Part shown: piece by piece, positions 28,901 to 37,500 of the stretch | How the letters are laid out: each line of letters starts with the position of its first letter | How positions within the stretch are numbered: position 1 is the first letter of the stretch | NCBI GenBank assembly: GCA_902765395.1 | Contig: CACWZP010000009.1 | Coordinates: forward strand, 26,712 to 90,711 | Direction of reading: 5' to 3' | DNA from: an uncultured Eubacteriales bacterium | GTDB taxonomy: Bacteria > Bacillota > Clostridia > Christensenellales > Aristaeellaceae | Length of the DNA: 64,000 nucleotides | Program-made: the position numbers and the translations under genes | Notes under the pieces: model-generated | What the model was told of the DNA's origin: nothing | Databases searched by the model: none | What the model saw: only the letters and a program-made list of their open reading frames with translations

Positions 28901-31900
28901 AAGGTCATTCAGGGAGACTATAATACGTCGATCAGTTATCCCGACATGCCGGATCGAACCGCCTATGCCTTCGATGGCTGGAAGCTGGAGGACGGGGAGG
29001 CGTATGTCAGCCTGCCCGGGAAGATCCCGGGCGAGGACCAGGTCTACGAGGCCTATTGGAAGGCCAATATACCCGACGCGCCCGTGGTGGAAGCCAGGAC
29101 CCGGGACAGCCTGACCGTGACGGCGCAGGCGGGCCAGGAGTACAGCCTGGACGGCGCGACCTGGCAGACGGCAGACGCAGCCAGCCTGACCTTTGACGGC
29201 CTGACCCCGGGCAAGGAATACACCGTGTCCACCCGCGTGGCGGGGAAGGGCAAGTTTGACCTGCCCTCCGACGCTGCCACGACGACCGCGACCACGCTCA
29301 GTGCCGTGGCCGTGCGGCTGGACATGGGCACCTATGACTTCGTCGCCGACATCTTCTCCGAATTGCGCGGCGAGTACTGGGGCGGGGAATGGCCGGACAA
29401 CTCCGGGGACCTGATGGGTTGGGCCTACTTCCCGGATGAAGACCTGACCGTGAAGCGCTCCTTCCTGGTGGACGAGGGCGCGGCCCTGCCGACGGCCATC
29501 CTCGACAAGATGGCCGGCACCTGGCGCGAAGGCTATGCGCTTGATGGCTGGTATACCAGGGGCAATGTGAAGTGGGAGAACGCCACGGCGGCCGTCGAGC
29601 AGCACTTTGACAGCGGCAGGACCGGCACCGCCACCAGTGCCGAGGGCGCAGAATTTACCTATAATATCATCACGCTGAAGGCGCAGTGGAGCCTGCGCCC
29701 GGCCAGCGTGGTCTGTGACATTAACGACGGCGTGGAGCCGGACGGCATGCCGAAGACCCTGAATCCGGGAAACAAGATCACCTTTGCCGAGCCCACCTGC
29801 GACAAGGACGGCAAGGCCTGGGAGTTCGTCAACTGGACCGACGCCGTGGGCAACGCCTATGCCGCCGGCGACGAGCTGACCTACAGCGACCTGTCCGCCA
29901 TCGCCGATGATGACGTGGGCATGGAGCCCGACGAGCAAGGCACGTTGAAGAACAACGTGCTGCGCCTGACGGCCCACTTCAAGCTGGTGGATGCCGACAA
30001 CGGCGTGCTGCACTTTGACAGCAAGGGCGGCAACGCCGTGGACGACGTGGTGGTGCCCATTGCAGAGGGCAGTCTGGAGACGAAAGTGACCGTGTCCATA
30101 GACAACGGGAAAACCAAAGTGAAGTACGCGGATCAGACCGTTGACTTTGGCAATCCCACCCGCGAGCACTATACCTTCAAGGGCTGGAGCGACACTTCCA
30201 ACAGCGATGAGGTGTTGACAAATCCCTTCGACATCACGAAGGATGGCAAGACCCTCTATGCCGTGTGGGAAGTCAACAAGCACAGCATCACCTTCAAGAA
30301 CCTCGGCCCTGACGGGAAGACCACCAAGGAGATCGCAAATGTGCCCTATGGCACGGCACTCACCGATGCCTATATCAAGGCCGGGCTGCCTGAAAACGCC
30401 ACCACCTGGGCGCACCATGCCTTCAAGGGCTGGAGCGGCCTGGTGTCCACCATGCCCGACGCGGACCTGACCGTGACCGCCCAGTGGGAGACGAACAAGT
30501 ATACCGTCACCCTGAACTACAACGACGGCGGCGCCACGGCGAACCGGGTCATCACCGACGCCTACGGAGCGCCTATCGAAACCATCGCCGACCCGACCCG
30601 CCCGAACTGTGATTTCCTGGGCTGGCAGCTGGACGGCGCGGGGGACTATGTCACCCTGCCCACGGCCATCCCCGGCGGGGACCGGACCTATGTCGCCTGC
30701 TGGCAGGCCATGAAGCCGGCCGCGCCGGAGGTAGAGTCCAGGACCCGCTTCACTCTGACCGTGAAGGCGATCCCCGGCCAGATGTACCGGCTGGGCGACG
30801 GGGAGTGGGTCGAGGCGACGGGCGACACGCTGACCTTCAATGACCTGACCCCCGGCGAGACCTGTCAGGTGACCACCCTTGTGCCCGAAAACGCGGCGCA
30901 GGGCTATTCGGCGTCGAAGGAATCCGAGGCGACGAGCGTGACGCTGCCCAGGGGGGTGGCCGTGCGCCTGGACGCGCCGGATGTGCATGTGGAGCGCACG
31001 GAGTACCTCGACGAGGGCGAGTGGCCCAACGGCGACACCATGAACGCCATGATGGGCGCCACCCGCGCGGGCTATCGGCTGAATGGCTGGTACATCCAGA
31101 ACGGCACGAAGTGGACCATCAACCAGACCGCCGAGGAGGCGCTGTTTGACAAGGCGGACGGCGAAAACGTGCGGGAGCACGTGAAAGAAGGCGAGCATGA
31201 ATATGACGCCTATGTCATCACCCTCAAGCCCCGGTGGACGCTGCTGAACGCGAACGTCACCTATAAGCTGGCGAATGGTTCCTGGCCGGACGGCTCCACC
31301 ACGGACCGCAGCCGCACGGGCATCCGCGAGGGCGAGACCATCACCGTCACCGGCGATGTGCCCGCCCGGCCCGGTTACACCTTCCTGCATTGGAAGGACG
31401 AAAACGACGGAACCCATGCGCCGGGCACGTCCTTTGTGTACGAGAACCTGACCTGCGCCACGCCTGCGACGACGAGCGACGGCAGCAACACCATCGTGTT
31501 CACGGCGGTGTATGAGGAGAAGGAAGCGGCCGAAGGCACGCTGACCTTCGACGCCCAGGGCGGCAGCGCCGTCGAGGCAGTAAACGTGCCCATCGCCAAG
31601 GGCGTGGAGTCCGCGGCGGTCACCGTGACCAGCGGCGACGAGAAGACCACCGTCACCATCGGCGGGACCCCGTCGGAGTTTGACAACCCCACCCGCGCGG
31701 GCCACGACTTCACCGGCTGGAGCGCTACCGCCGGCGGCAACCCGGGCGCGCAGGCGCTGACCTTCACCCGGGAGAGCCTGCAGCAGACGCTCTACGCCGC
31801 CTGGTCCGTGCACATGCACACCATCACCGTTACAGATCTGGGCGAAGCGGGCGGAAAAAAGGTCATCCAAGTGGCCTACGGCACGCCGCTGTCCAACAGC

Positions 31901-34444
31901 CTGGTCATCAACCAGCTGAGCGAGGCGGATCTGACCCGGGAATACCATACCTTCCGGGGCATCGACAAGACCCTGAGCGGCAATATGCCGGACGAGGATC
32001 TGACCGTAAACGCGGTCTGGAGCCCCAGAGAGTACACCTTGACCTTCGATACCAAGGGCGGCAGCGCCATCGCGCCCATCACCGCTTCGTATGGCGGGCC
32101 CGTCGCCTGGCCCGCGGACCCGACCCGGGAGGGCTACAGCTTCCTGGGCTGGAAGCTGAACGACGCATTGGTCACGGACGATATGCGCCCCGCAACCATG
32201 CCCGGCGAGAACCGAACCTATGAGGCCCAATGGCAGATCGGCACGTTCACCCTTACCTTCGACACCCTGGGCGGCACGGAGATCGAGGCGATCACCGCGC
32301 AGTTCGGCGCGGCCATCCAAGCGCCCGCCGACCCGACCCGGCTGCACTTTGACTTCATCGGCTGGCAGCCTGAGCTGCCCGCGACCATGCCCGGACGCGA
32401 CCTGACGGTGTACGCCCTGTGGAAGCTGCATAACTATACCGTCACCTTCATGGATGGCGGCGAGGAATACGCGAAGGTCGTCGGCGTTTACGGCAGCCCC
32501 GTCACCGCGCCTGATGATCCCAGCCGCGAGGGCGAGGCCTTCCGGGGCTGGAGCGACGCGCCGGACAGCCGGACGATTGCGACCCTGCCCGAGACCATGC
32601 CGGACGCGGATGCGACCTATTACGCCGTCTGGAAGGAACATCTGCCCGCGCCCGAGATCGAGAGCGTCGACCAGGACAAGACCAGCCTGACGGTGCACAT
32701 GAAACAGTCCCCGGCCGAGGGCGACGCCTATGAATTCAGCCTGGACGGCAAGACCTGGCAGGACGCGCCCGTATTTACCGGCCTGACCGAGGACACGGGC
32801 TACACCGTGTACGCCCGGATCAAGGAGACGGAGGAGCACTTTGCCTCCGAGGCCGCCGAGCAGGCGACCAACACCGACAAGACGCTGCTCACCGGCGCGT
32901 CCGTCGAGGGCGAGGCCGTGGTGGGCGAGACCCTGAAGGCGTCCACCGAGCCGGAGGGCGCAAAGGACGTCGGCTGGCAGTGGACGCGGGACGGCAAGCC
33001 CATTGCAGGGGCGACGAAGCCGACCTATACCCTGACCGCCGCGGACGTGGGCACGGTGATCGGCGCCACTGCCATCCAGAAGGTGACTTTCGGCGACGAC
33101 GTGACCCGCGCGGCGCAGACCGGCCCGGCCCGCAAGCGCCCCGGGGAGGCGGCGGAAGCGCCCGTGCTCAAGAGCCGCACATCCGGCAGCCTGACCGTCG
33201 AGACCAAAGACGGCGAGGAGTATTCCATCGACGGCGGCAAGACCTGGCAGACGGGCGACACCTTCACCGGCCTCGACCCCGTGACGGAATACAGCGTCGT
33301 CGCGCGCAGGGCGGAGACAGCCACCACCTATGCCGGCCCCATCTCCCAGCCCCTTGCGGCGACCACCGACAAGCTGCCCCAGGGCCCCGTGGAGGGCCTG
33401 ACCTCCACGCCCGCCAGCAGCGCCGCCAGCAAAAACGGCGCGATCCAGGGCGTGGCCCCAGGCATGGAATACTCCGATGACAAGGGCGCGACCTGGAAGC
33501 CGGTGACGGGCGAGACCATCGAAAACCTGGCCCAGGGCACCTATCAGGTGCGGTATGCCGAGGACGCGACCCACTACGCCGGCCCCGCGACGGACATTGC
33601 CGTGGCGGCCACCGCCGTGGACACCGCCGCCATGCTGATCGCCACGATGAAGTCCACGGGCAAGCGCTCGCTGCGGGCCACCTGGACGAAGGTGGACGGC
33701 GTGGACGGCTACGACGTGTTCTTCGTGAACTGCGGCTCGGGCAAGTACCGGCTGATGGGAAGCGTGGCCGCGGACGCGGAGCGCGCCTTCGATTTCAACA
33801 AGCTGGACGCCCGGCGCGGCTACAAGGTGCAGGTGAAGGCCTGGGTGACGGACGGCAGCGGGAAGAAGTACGTGGCGAAGAGCCCCGTGGCCCACTGCTA
33901 CACCTCCGGCGGCGGCTGGAAGATCGTGAACCCGAAGAGCCTGACGCTGAAGAAGTCGGCGTTCACGGTGAAGATCGGCAAGACGGCCCAGATCCGCGCC
34001 ACGATCAAGGGCACCCGCAAGGGCAACATCCTGAACCACGACCACAAGCTGCGCTACTACTCCAGCGACAAGAAGGTGGCGAAGGTCACCTCCACGGGCA
34101 GGATCAAGGCCGTGGGGGCGGGCAGCTGCGTGATCTACGTGCTGACCAGCAACGGCATCTGGAAGGCCGCGACCGTGACCGTGGACGACCGGCCCACGAA
34201 GATCGCCTTCAAGGGCGGGAAGAAGACGCTGGCCGTCGGCAAGGCGCTGTCGCTGGGCAAGCGGGTGAAGCTGACGCCCGCGAAGGCCGTGACGACGCTG
34301 ACCTGGACCAGCTCCGACCCCGCCGTGGCCACCGTGGACGAAAACGGCAGGGTGACGGCCGTGTCCAAGGGCAAGGTCACCATCACCGTCACCACCCACA
34401 ACGGGAAAAAGGCGAAGATCAAGCTGACCATCAAGGCCAAATAA
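19970..34444 (+). CDS. Giant secreted protein (4,824 residues) with Listeria-Bacteroides and BIG2 repeats
   Basis: ATG 19970 follows AGGAGGAAGAG; the signal peptide ends near 'ALPSFALSED'. Order: acidic segment; a PEGA-like unit ('VRVRLAVTPEDAAV'); a Glu/Pro/Thr spacer (nt 20400-20760); a second PEGA-like unit; two Gly-rich beta-solenoid-like blocks of 'GAGIGGG' and 'GGTVTATGG' type (about residues 678-844 and 1210-1477); a Cys/His-containing insert (about 1503-1561); four composite modules (from nt 25874) with many 'FxGW..DPTREGYxFLGW'-type Listeria-Bacteroides (InlB B-like) repeats; fibronectin-like segments; and two C-terminal BIG2 domains ('KVAKVTSTGRIKAV', 'DPAVATVDENGRVTAV'). There is no LPxTG, SLH or membrane anchor, so the protein is secreted or held non-covalently. 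Probable adhesin or matrix protein; ligand unknown. It may be co-transcribed with the next giant gene. Confidence 0.9.
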   Translation: MKQTMKRTLALLMALLLALPSFALSEDYAPAVEDAAEELEVMLDDLDAGDDEADDAIEDVDAEGTVPAGYVRVRLAVTPEDAAVAVLDLATGEAIEPQADGGWLLVPGVYAYSAFAEGCAPVEEEPFEVPEGGENFELEIALEPAEEVSEESAEEATEEPAEEITEEATEEPAEEIAEETAEETNEEPVEEPAEETAEETNEEPVEEPAEETTEETIEEPTEEITEEPAEEPTEEPVEEPAEETAEEPAEEMTEEPIEAAAEEQIVEEEPEALEAVEAVDAMEAAVRVIVAVRPEDAAVEIRPADSDEALSPEEDGAWLLIPGEYVYSAYAEGCEAVEDVPFAVPEGDADFALEIELAPLAVAFEQTLVVDDVAVTVAAEPGAFPADAALSVEKVPVVRQAEADAAVDEVRGDEKNVAVSYTFDIRVLDARGVELQPAEGFNVSVSFALAHAADENLEASVYHITEDDAGELTAQALDAVEDTAEQTVTAETDGFSLYTVEFTYDSLQYVLQGGESVPLNTVLRAVGLAGEAESASVSNDELFSAAFEAGEWTLVSHRPFTTEEWLKVVIGGVEYEITVTDDIKFVSATCYVNGEAKTVQAVPVTEELTELNKDVSEWYVLNNNVTFDKDTRLKIQGDIHLILKSGYTLTAKKGVRLAQGNSLTVYSDAAANGTGALTASLTGNTGHAGIGGDIQESGGDFTLYGGVVTTTGATDAAGLGGGDGGCGGVVRIYGGTLTANGGRQGAGIGGGLSGSQGGAVTIWGGTVTAKGGACAAGIGGGENFADERGNEEFGGNGGVVNIWGGTVTATGGTYAAGIGGGQYGDGGTLRMGGQCTITATAGAKSKRDTNGIQAIGRGELSTNEERYGGPQTEGSVVFSGTAAVKAGQTAASAADMPAYRRLEGCRMPYAQIESSGSTAHPVSATINYVNEKYKPSIDVQDASGKSISQANAGEEFKVVITLDSCQVERLTATYTLEGEQQTLEPDGDEPEKVYDGNGVQTQEIYTFTMPFFVDDGVAVDAKVMGKQYNITVGTITTEGEESTTGGNVTILVNDSEYVQSHKAMEEDRVWISVSPYIGGDYFVQSLTVIGVTSGRRIAYLENDYFENMTKGTTEDLWSFWMPGEDVVVTANFKKGVGYIALNGKKKVQRYFTEITASSSDLNLNGLGVGGGWYVVRGTVNISNRVNVTADVNLILADGATLNAEDGIFVAKRTGGRLTVWAQYRGTGKISADATDTHWAGIGGNERDDGGRMTFNGGIIEAYGGTDASGIGTGDNGECDEIYINVPKGKPDGFTYVTAYGGKYGAGIGGGQDRNNKYTEINGGTVKAYGGRSGAGIGGGEGGGNEKIVINGGDVYAKGGAFGAGLGGGEVEYGGGFGGTVEIHGGKVEAVGGEHAAGIGAGEDGSGLTFTMTGGDVTATAGEGAAGVGGAKDKPGGTVSITGGKIVINADCNSAIGGGAGNGSNGSLSLGPNMTAWTSTSYSSDWVRSPGGSRVYNVQHKKYAWIQECDHDGKTYQTVDDETHYMEACQWCIMGGKYEPHVWGGKNNAVCSLCGLDLYRKIHVPNTDRIIVELFLGDKQIPVDVYEKNIVGGALKNSEITVKVTPREDYRLTGENAFIKYNTTETINVTRQPDEGDTQVYTFTMPAFAVVLNFGADFAHYVAQVNTCLVDDKGAVIDGNPVNRIRITGTNWGNYNFGTYTYTSKGAETLAMIVYPNSGYVVSKVEGFRRNADGSNGESHAVEKTSLNHYRFKLNDGDVNIVVTFKESKRGYVYHVLQQIDANGALSWPDEQDVQMLSKQAAGVYQVPRTPAYEVVPDGMGSWDYNIAGYRVGEYSSSGPAKVLEPGPVTDNETIYAGDITIEEDGEDLYIYFTLDEEPLRLYKKPYEEYWPEELDNPANYEELQLYVGMPVKAYLEKNNKQASNNGVTEDYVWALPKEVGKSTVILSNSVTMPSKGPLSLFPYKSASKVIVRLDLGAYDAQVNGYPGNEYWDEYDGDYPSYHSEEGKPWKAATMARLTDAQGEEIYGRAFVVKLGETLPEQILEAMYGAHRPGYKLEGWYTRKENVKWEREWGATEEYFNSSLQHNINGDKYYVITLKANWTVRDATVEFNPGAGSLKDGAVSSYVIKEGEYFTSMPKAIPPYGSQFRKWTDKNGDSVTTNTYYSSNFNNVTELVDTADPDATNTILLTAEYIPWGTVTSSIRFTDSEDTTAEDYASINIAIPADRENAVYRAVAKLQSGKWTTTMYDQQGNVVGTPFDLPDRGRQNFLGWSSTPNGTPQTSVEISSRRDIERDRPYAPDTKPSLLYARWSEPKYALTLNLDGGTLPQGISVQREYAVGETLPKDSAGETLSWADIAPVREGYDFLGWEPDVTQYSAMPAEDLAATAQWEQHKYSMFFVYGDKKEPYVIKAVAGADISALLPGEPVWEDDPETMQPDELGKAHLFGGWYPEDPVSVMPDEDRVYIAKWIEEPQKPDAPEVDGKTCTTLTVKAEAGQAYRLAGVNDWTKPTGDTLTFKGLTPGRTYSVETYIPAVEGKNLDSQVSDATVATLPNAVAVRLDVGGYNYAAQKSTTLRGDYWDADWPTYSTADGDVYFEENDASLKLSFMVDEGASIDAASLNVWREGHELDGWFAKGGEGQQWTEQSTASAEYFDDATRTATSAEGLEYTYHIITLKARWSLRDAIVVYEMNGGVKPVGMPETLAANGRITLTEPTCDKDGKLWDFVDWTDENGQHYKAGDALTYDSISLVSPVDRGGNVRDDEGKLEPNVIRLTANFALRPAVTVTVHFETDGGNAIPVDGGEEGPADFTVTIPAGEPTADFYISEEVDGFTLKSGEDSAAYYPISKQGHSFRDWYLDDEYRNIFANPMTIGRESAGETIHIYAKWAVVAFTIRFDTQGGNAIEPITQDYGTPVTRPADPVKEHHTFKGWAVEVDDDKLKPLDEFPATMPGYDLWLVADWEVNQYGVTLKYNDGQTADKVIQGDYNTSISYPDMPDRTAYAFDGWKLEDGEAYVSLPGKIPGEDQVYEAYWKANIPDAPVVEARTRDSLTVTAQAGQEYSLDGATWQTADAASLTFDGLTPGKEYTVSTRVAGKGKFDLPSDAATTTATTLSAVAVRLDMGTYDFVADIFSELRGEYWGGEWPDNSGDLMGWAYFPDEDLTVKRSFLVDEGAALPTAILDKMAGTWREGYALDGWYTRGNVKWENATAAVEQHFDSGRTGTATSAEGAEFTYNIITLKAQWSLRPASVVCDINDGVEPDGMPKTLNPGNKITFAEPTCDKDGKAWEFVNWTDAVGNAYAAGDELTYSDLSAIADDDVGMEPDEQGTLKNNVLRLTAHFKLVDADNGVLHFDSKGGNAVDDVVVPIAEGSLETKVTVSIDNGKTKVKYADQTVDFGNPTREHYTFKGWSDTSNSDEVLTNPFDITKDGKTLYAVWEVNKHSITFKNLGPDGKTTKEIANVPYGTALTDAYIKAGLPENATTWAHHAFKGWSGLVSTMPDADLTVTAQWETNKYTVTLNYNDGGATANRVITDAYGAPIETIADPTRPNCDFLGWQLDGAGDYVTLPTAIPGGDRTYVACWQAMKPAAPEVESRTRFTLTVKAIPGQMYRLGDGEWVEATGDTLTFNDLTPGETCQVTTLVPENAAQGYSASKESEATSVTLPRGVAVRLDAPDVHVERTEYLDEGEWPNGDTMNAMMGATRAGYRLNGWYIQNGTKWTINQTAEEALFDKADGENVREHVKEGEHEYDAYVITLKPRWTLLNANVTYKLANGSWPDGSTTDRSRTGIREGETITVTGDVPARPGYTFLHWKDENDGTHAPGTSFVYENLTCATPATTSDGSNTIVFTAVYEEKEAAEGTLTFDAQGGSAVEAVNVPIAKGVESAAVTVTSGDEKTTVTIGGTPSEFDNPTRAGHDFTGWSATAGGNPGAQALTFTRESLQQTLYAAWSVHMHTITVTDLGEAGGKKVIQVAYGTPLSNSLVINQLSEADLTREYHTFRGIDKTLSGNMPDEDLTVNAVWSPREYTLTFDTKGGSAIAPITASYGGPVAWPADPTREGYSFLGWKLNDALVTDDMRPATMPGENRTYEAQWQIGTFTLTFDTLGGTEIEAITAQFGAAIQAPADPTRLHFDFIGWQPELPATMPGRDLTVYALWKLHNYTVTFMDGGEEYAKVVGVYGSPVTAPDDPSREGEAFRGWSDAPDSRTIATLPETMPDADATYYAVWKEHLPAPEIESVDQDKTSLTVHMKQSPAEGDAYEFSLDGKTWQDAPVFTGLTEDTGYTVYARIKETEEHFASEAAEQATNTDKTLLTGASVEGEAVVGETLKASTEPEGAKDVGWQWTRDGKPIAGATKPTYTLTAADVGTVIGATAIQKVTFGDDVTRAAQTGPARKRPGEAAEAPVLKSRTSGSLTVETKDGEEYSIDGGKTWQTGDTFTGLDPVTEYSVVARRAETATTYAGPISQPLAATTDKLPQGPVEGLTSTPASSAASKNGAIQGVAPGMEYSDDKGATWKPVTGETIENLAQGTYQVRYAEDATHYAGPATDIAVAATAVDTAAMLIATMKSTGKRSLRATWTKVDGVDGYDVFFVNCGSGKYRLMGSVAADAERAFDFNKLDARRGYKVQVKAWVTDGSGKKYVAKSPVAHCYTSGGGWKIVNPKSLTLKKSAFTVKIGKTAQIRATIKGTRKGNILNHDHKLRYYSSDKKVAKVTSTGRIKAVGAGSCVIYVLTSNGIWKAATVTVDDRPTKIAFKGGKKTLAVGKALSLGKRVKLTPAKAVTTLTWTSSDPAVATVDENGRVTAVSKGKVTITVTTHNGKKAKIKLTIKAK
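20400..20760 (+). repeat. Glu/Pro/Thr-rich spacer repeats in the 4,824-residue protein
   Basis: Imperfect repeats encoding 'EEPAEE', 'EEITEEP' and 'EETNEEPVEEPAEETAEE'; one 48-bp unit is duplicated almost exactly around 20505-20600. The spacer separates two copies of a PEGA-like unit (nt 20160-20400 and 20820-21050). Confidence 0.85.
25874..32640 (+). repeat. Four composite modules of about 1.7 kb in the 4,824-residue protein
   Basis: Module starts are marked by 'VAVRLDxGxY' or its variant at about 25874, 27631, 29305 and 30955. Each holds an 'EYWxxxWP' segment, 'EGYxLDGWY', 'HIITLKARW', a 'CDKDGKxWDFVDWTD'-type unit and then 'VHFDxxGGNAV' Listeria-Bacteroides repeats, and ends with a fibronectin-like 'RTRDSLTV.AGQEYSL' stretch. 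Copies are diverged, so duplication is not recent. Confidence 0.75.
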
Positions 34445-34468
34445 ACCCATAGGAAACCAAAGGTATCG

Positions 34469-34496
34469 CCCCTTGCCCCCTGACGGGGAGAAGGGG
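34469..34496 (+). other. Stem-loop in the spacer between the two giant genes
   Basis: CCCCTT..CCCC TGAC GGGG..AAGGGG forms a two-part stem with a small internal loop. There is no T run after it, and I see no promoter in the 101-nt spacer, so it may be an mRNA processing or attenuation element rather than a full terminator. Confidence 0.45.
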
Positions 34497-34545
34497 AAGC
34501 ATCAGGCGACGGGGAGAAATCCCCTCACGTATCGGAGGCAGGATT

Positions 34546-37500
34546 ATGAAAAATAATATGAAAATGGCGAAGCGGGTATTGGCACTGGCACTGGTGCTGA
34601 CACTGATGCTGGGCTCCGTGGGCGGGTATGCCCCCGGCTGGTTCAGAGCGCTGGCCACGGAAGCTGCGGAAGGCGGGGAGGCGGCGATGCCTCCGACGCC
34701 TGATAATCCTGCCCTCGAGCCGCCGGAAGCACCGGCGGCCCCGGAAGCGCCCGCCGTGGATGCGGCCCCGGAAGCGCCCGCCGTGGACGCGGCCCCGGAA
34801 GCGCCCGCCGTGGACGCGGCCCCGGAAGCCGCGCCGGGCGCTGACGTCCCTGTCGAGACCGGGGACGCTGTCGCGTCGGACGTGCCTGCGGAAACGGAGA
34901 CCTCTGCGGAGACGGACGCGCCCGTGGAAGCGGAGACCGCTGCGGTGGAAGAACCCGCTGCGACCGGGGACGGCGAAACTGCCGATCCCGAAGAACAACC
35001 CACCGAAACCGAGGAAGAACCTGCAGAATCCGGTGAACAACCCACCGAAACCGAGGAAGAGACCACCGAAACCGAAGCAGAACCCACCGAAACCGAAGCA
35101 GAACCCACCGAAACCGAAGCAGAACCCACCGATACTGAGGAAGAACCTGCGGAACCTGAGGAAGAGACCACCGAACCCGAGGAAGAGACCGCGATTATAG
35201 AGGAAGGAACCCCCGAAACCGAGGAGGATACCCCCGAAACCAAAGCAGAACCCACTGAACCCGAGAAAGAACCCACCGAAACCGAGGAGGAACCTGCCGA
35301 AATCGAAGCAGAACCCACCGAAACCGAGGAAGAACCCACCGGACCCGAAGCGGCTCCCGCCCAGGCGGAGGGCCTGCTTGGCGTGCAGCTGAACGCCGCC
35401 CAGAACGAGGTCGGGCTGGCCCGGGACGCGGCGGACGCCGCCGTGCCTGTGGTCGAGCAGCAGACCACCCCCATCCCTGCCGCGAACGCGGGCGACAGCG
35501 GAACTGACAAGAAAGAGGGCATCAGCGTCCTCCAGCAGAGGATCGACAAGGTTCTTTCGGCCAACGGCAGGCTGAGCGGCACGGTGCGGATCATCCTGGA
35601 GCGCAACACCATCTTCGAGGGCAACAGCTCCGGTGAAAACAAGGGAAAGATCGTCATCGACGCCGGCGCGCGCGACATTGGCGACGATTTCGCGGTGGAG
35701 CTGGTGGCCGAGGATGCCGGTGAGACCGGCACCGAGGGCGAGGGCTTCACTACCATCAACGCCGATCTGGTCATCAGGGGCGTGAAGGTGGTCATGAAGA
35801 GCATAATGATGGCCGCTGGCAAGTCGATCACCGTCCGGGCGGAGGACGCCGAGCAGAACAAGGACAAGGGCGGCCACCTGGTGTTCAACGGCACTGCCAA
35901 CGCGCCCAACGAGCTGATCGTGAACGTAAACAAGAATTCCAGCGCCGAGATTTATGCCGTGGACAACGACGACGTGGTCGAAGCCACCACCACCTCCGGC
36001 GCGAAGTCGCTGTACATCAACGCGGGTGACGGCCTGAACCGGGTCAACGTCAACGCCGGCGGCGGCCGCGTGGAGATCGTGACCGGCAGCGGCAACGACA
36101 CCGTGGACGTGAACATCAGCGGGGCCAACAACGGCGTGTACGTGGACACCGGCTCCAGCACCGACTATTTGACCATCGTGGACGCCGCCCAGGCGAGCGC
36201 CGTCCAGATCCCCGAGCTGGACGCGGACGGCAAGCCGAAGAAGGATGAGGCGGGCAACCCGGTCTACAAGAAGTCCGGCACCTATGAGATCAACACCGGC
36301 GACGGCGATGACCAGATCACCGTGGACCTGCGCGCCGGGGCGGGGAATATGACCGTCAACACCGGCACGGGCGGGGCCGTCATCGATGTGCTCAAGGGTG
36401 ACTATCGCTCCATAGAGAACCTGGACTACAAATTCAATCCCAACTCCACCGAGCAGATCAAGCCCGCGCAATCCAATACGAAGATCACCTTTGTCAACGA
36501 GGATGCGAGTGCCGTCGACCGCTACACCGTGGACGTGAACGCGGGCCTGGCCGTGGACGAGCTGCGCTTCGACAAGGGCGCGGCCTCCGTGTATCTCAAG
36601 GGCAAGCTGAACAACCGCCTGCCCCAGGGCGTCACGAACCCCATCGGCTATATCGGCGGCACCCCGGCCCAGGGCTTCCAGATGCACGTGGCCAGCAGCC
36701 AGGACGACAAGGAGACGGCGCAGGACCAGGATTTGACGCTGAAGATCACCTACGCCGACCCGGGCAAGGTCAACTTCACCGACGCGCTGAAGAACAAGAA
36801 GCGGGTGGAGGTTTACACCACCGGCACGGGCATCTTCAACGTGACGGCGAACGAGGACTTCACCGACTACGTGATCAAGACGCCGGTGAGCAGGGACATC
36901 GAACGGATCGTCGTCAGTGGTTCCACCAAGCCGCTGATGCTGAGCAACCTGGTGTTTGACGCCGAAGAGCTGGGCGACGACGCGCCCTATATCCCCGGCG
37001 TCACGGGCGAGAACGGTTCCCTGGCCAACCTGAACGTGCTGATCAAGGCCCCGACCATCGACATCGCCAGGACCATCAAGGCCCAGAACGTCCGCGCGGA
37101 ATCCGCGCTGGGCTCCCTTTCCATGGGCGGCGCCTTTGAAAACTACCATAACGGCCAGTCCCTGGGCGACATCGCCGCGGATATGATCAGCGTGGCGGAC
37201 GCCGCCGAGATCAACGTGCGCTCGTCCATAGAGACGGCCCACGACATCGCGCTGGTGGCCCGCGTGAAGCACTTTGGCAGCCTGTTCACCCTGCTTCCGG
37301 CGGCCCTGGACCTGGTCAACGTGAAGCTGGCCCGGGCCATGGTGAACATCAACGCCGGCGCCGATCTGTCGGCGCGCGGCAACGTGACCGCCCAGGCGAA
37401 GATCGACACCACCATCGGCTACTATGTGGACGTGGACGGCGAGACCCACCAGGTGAAGCAGAAGCAGGTCGGCGGCCCCATCGGCATCGACGTGGTGGTG

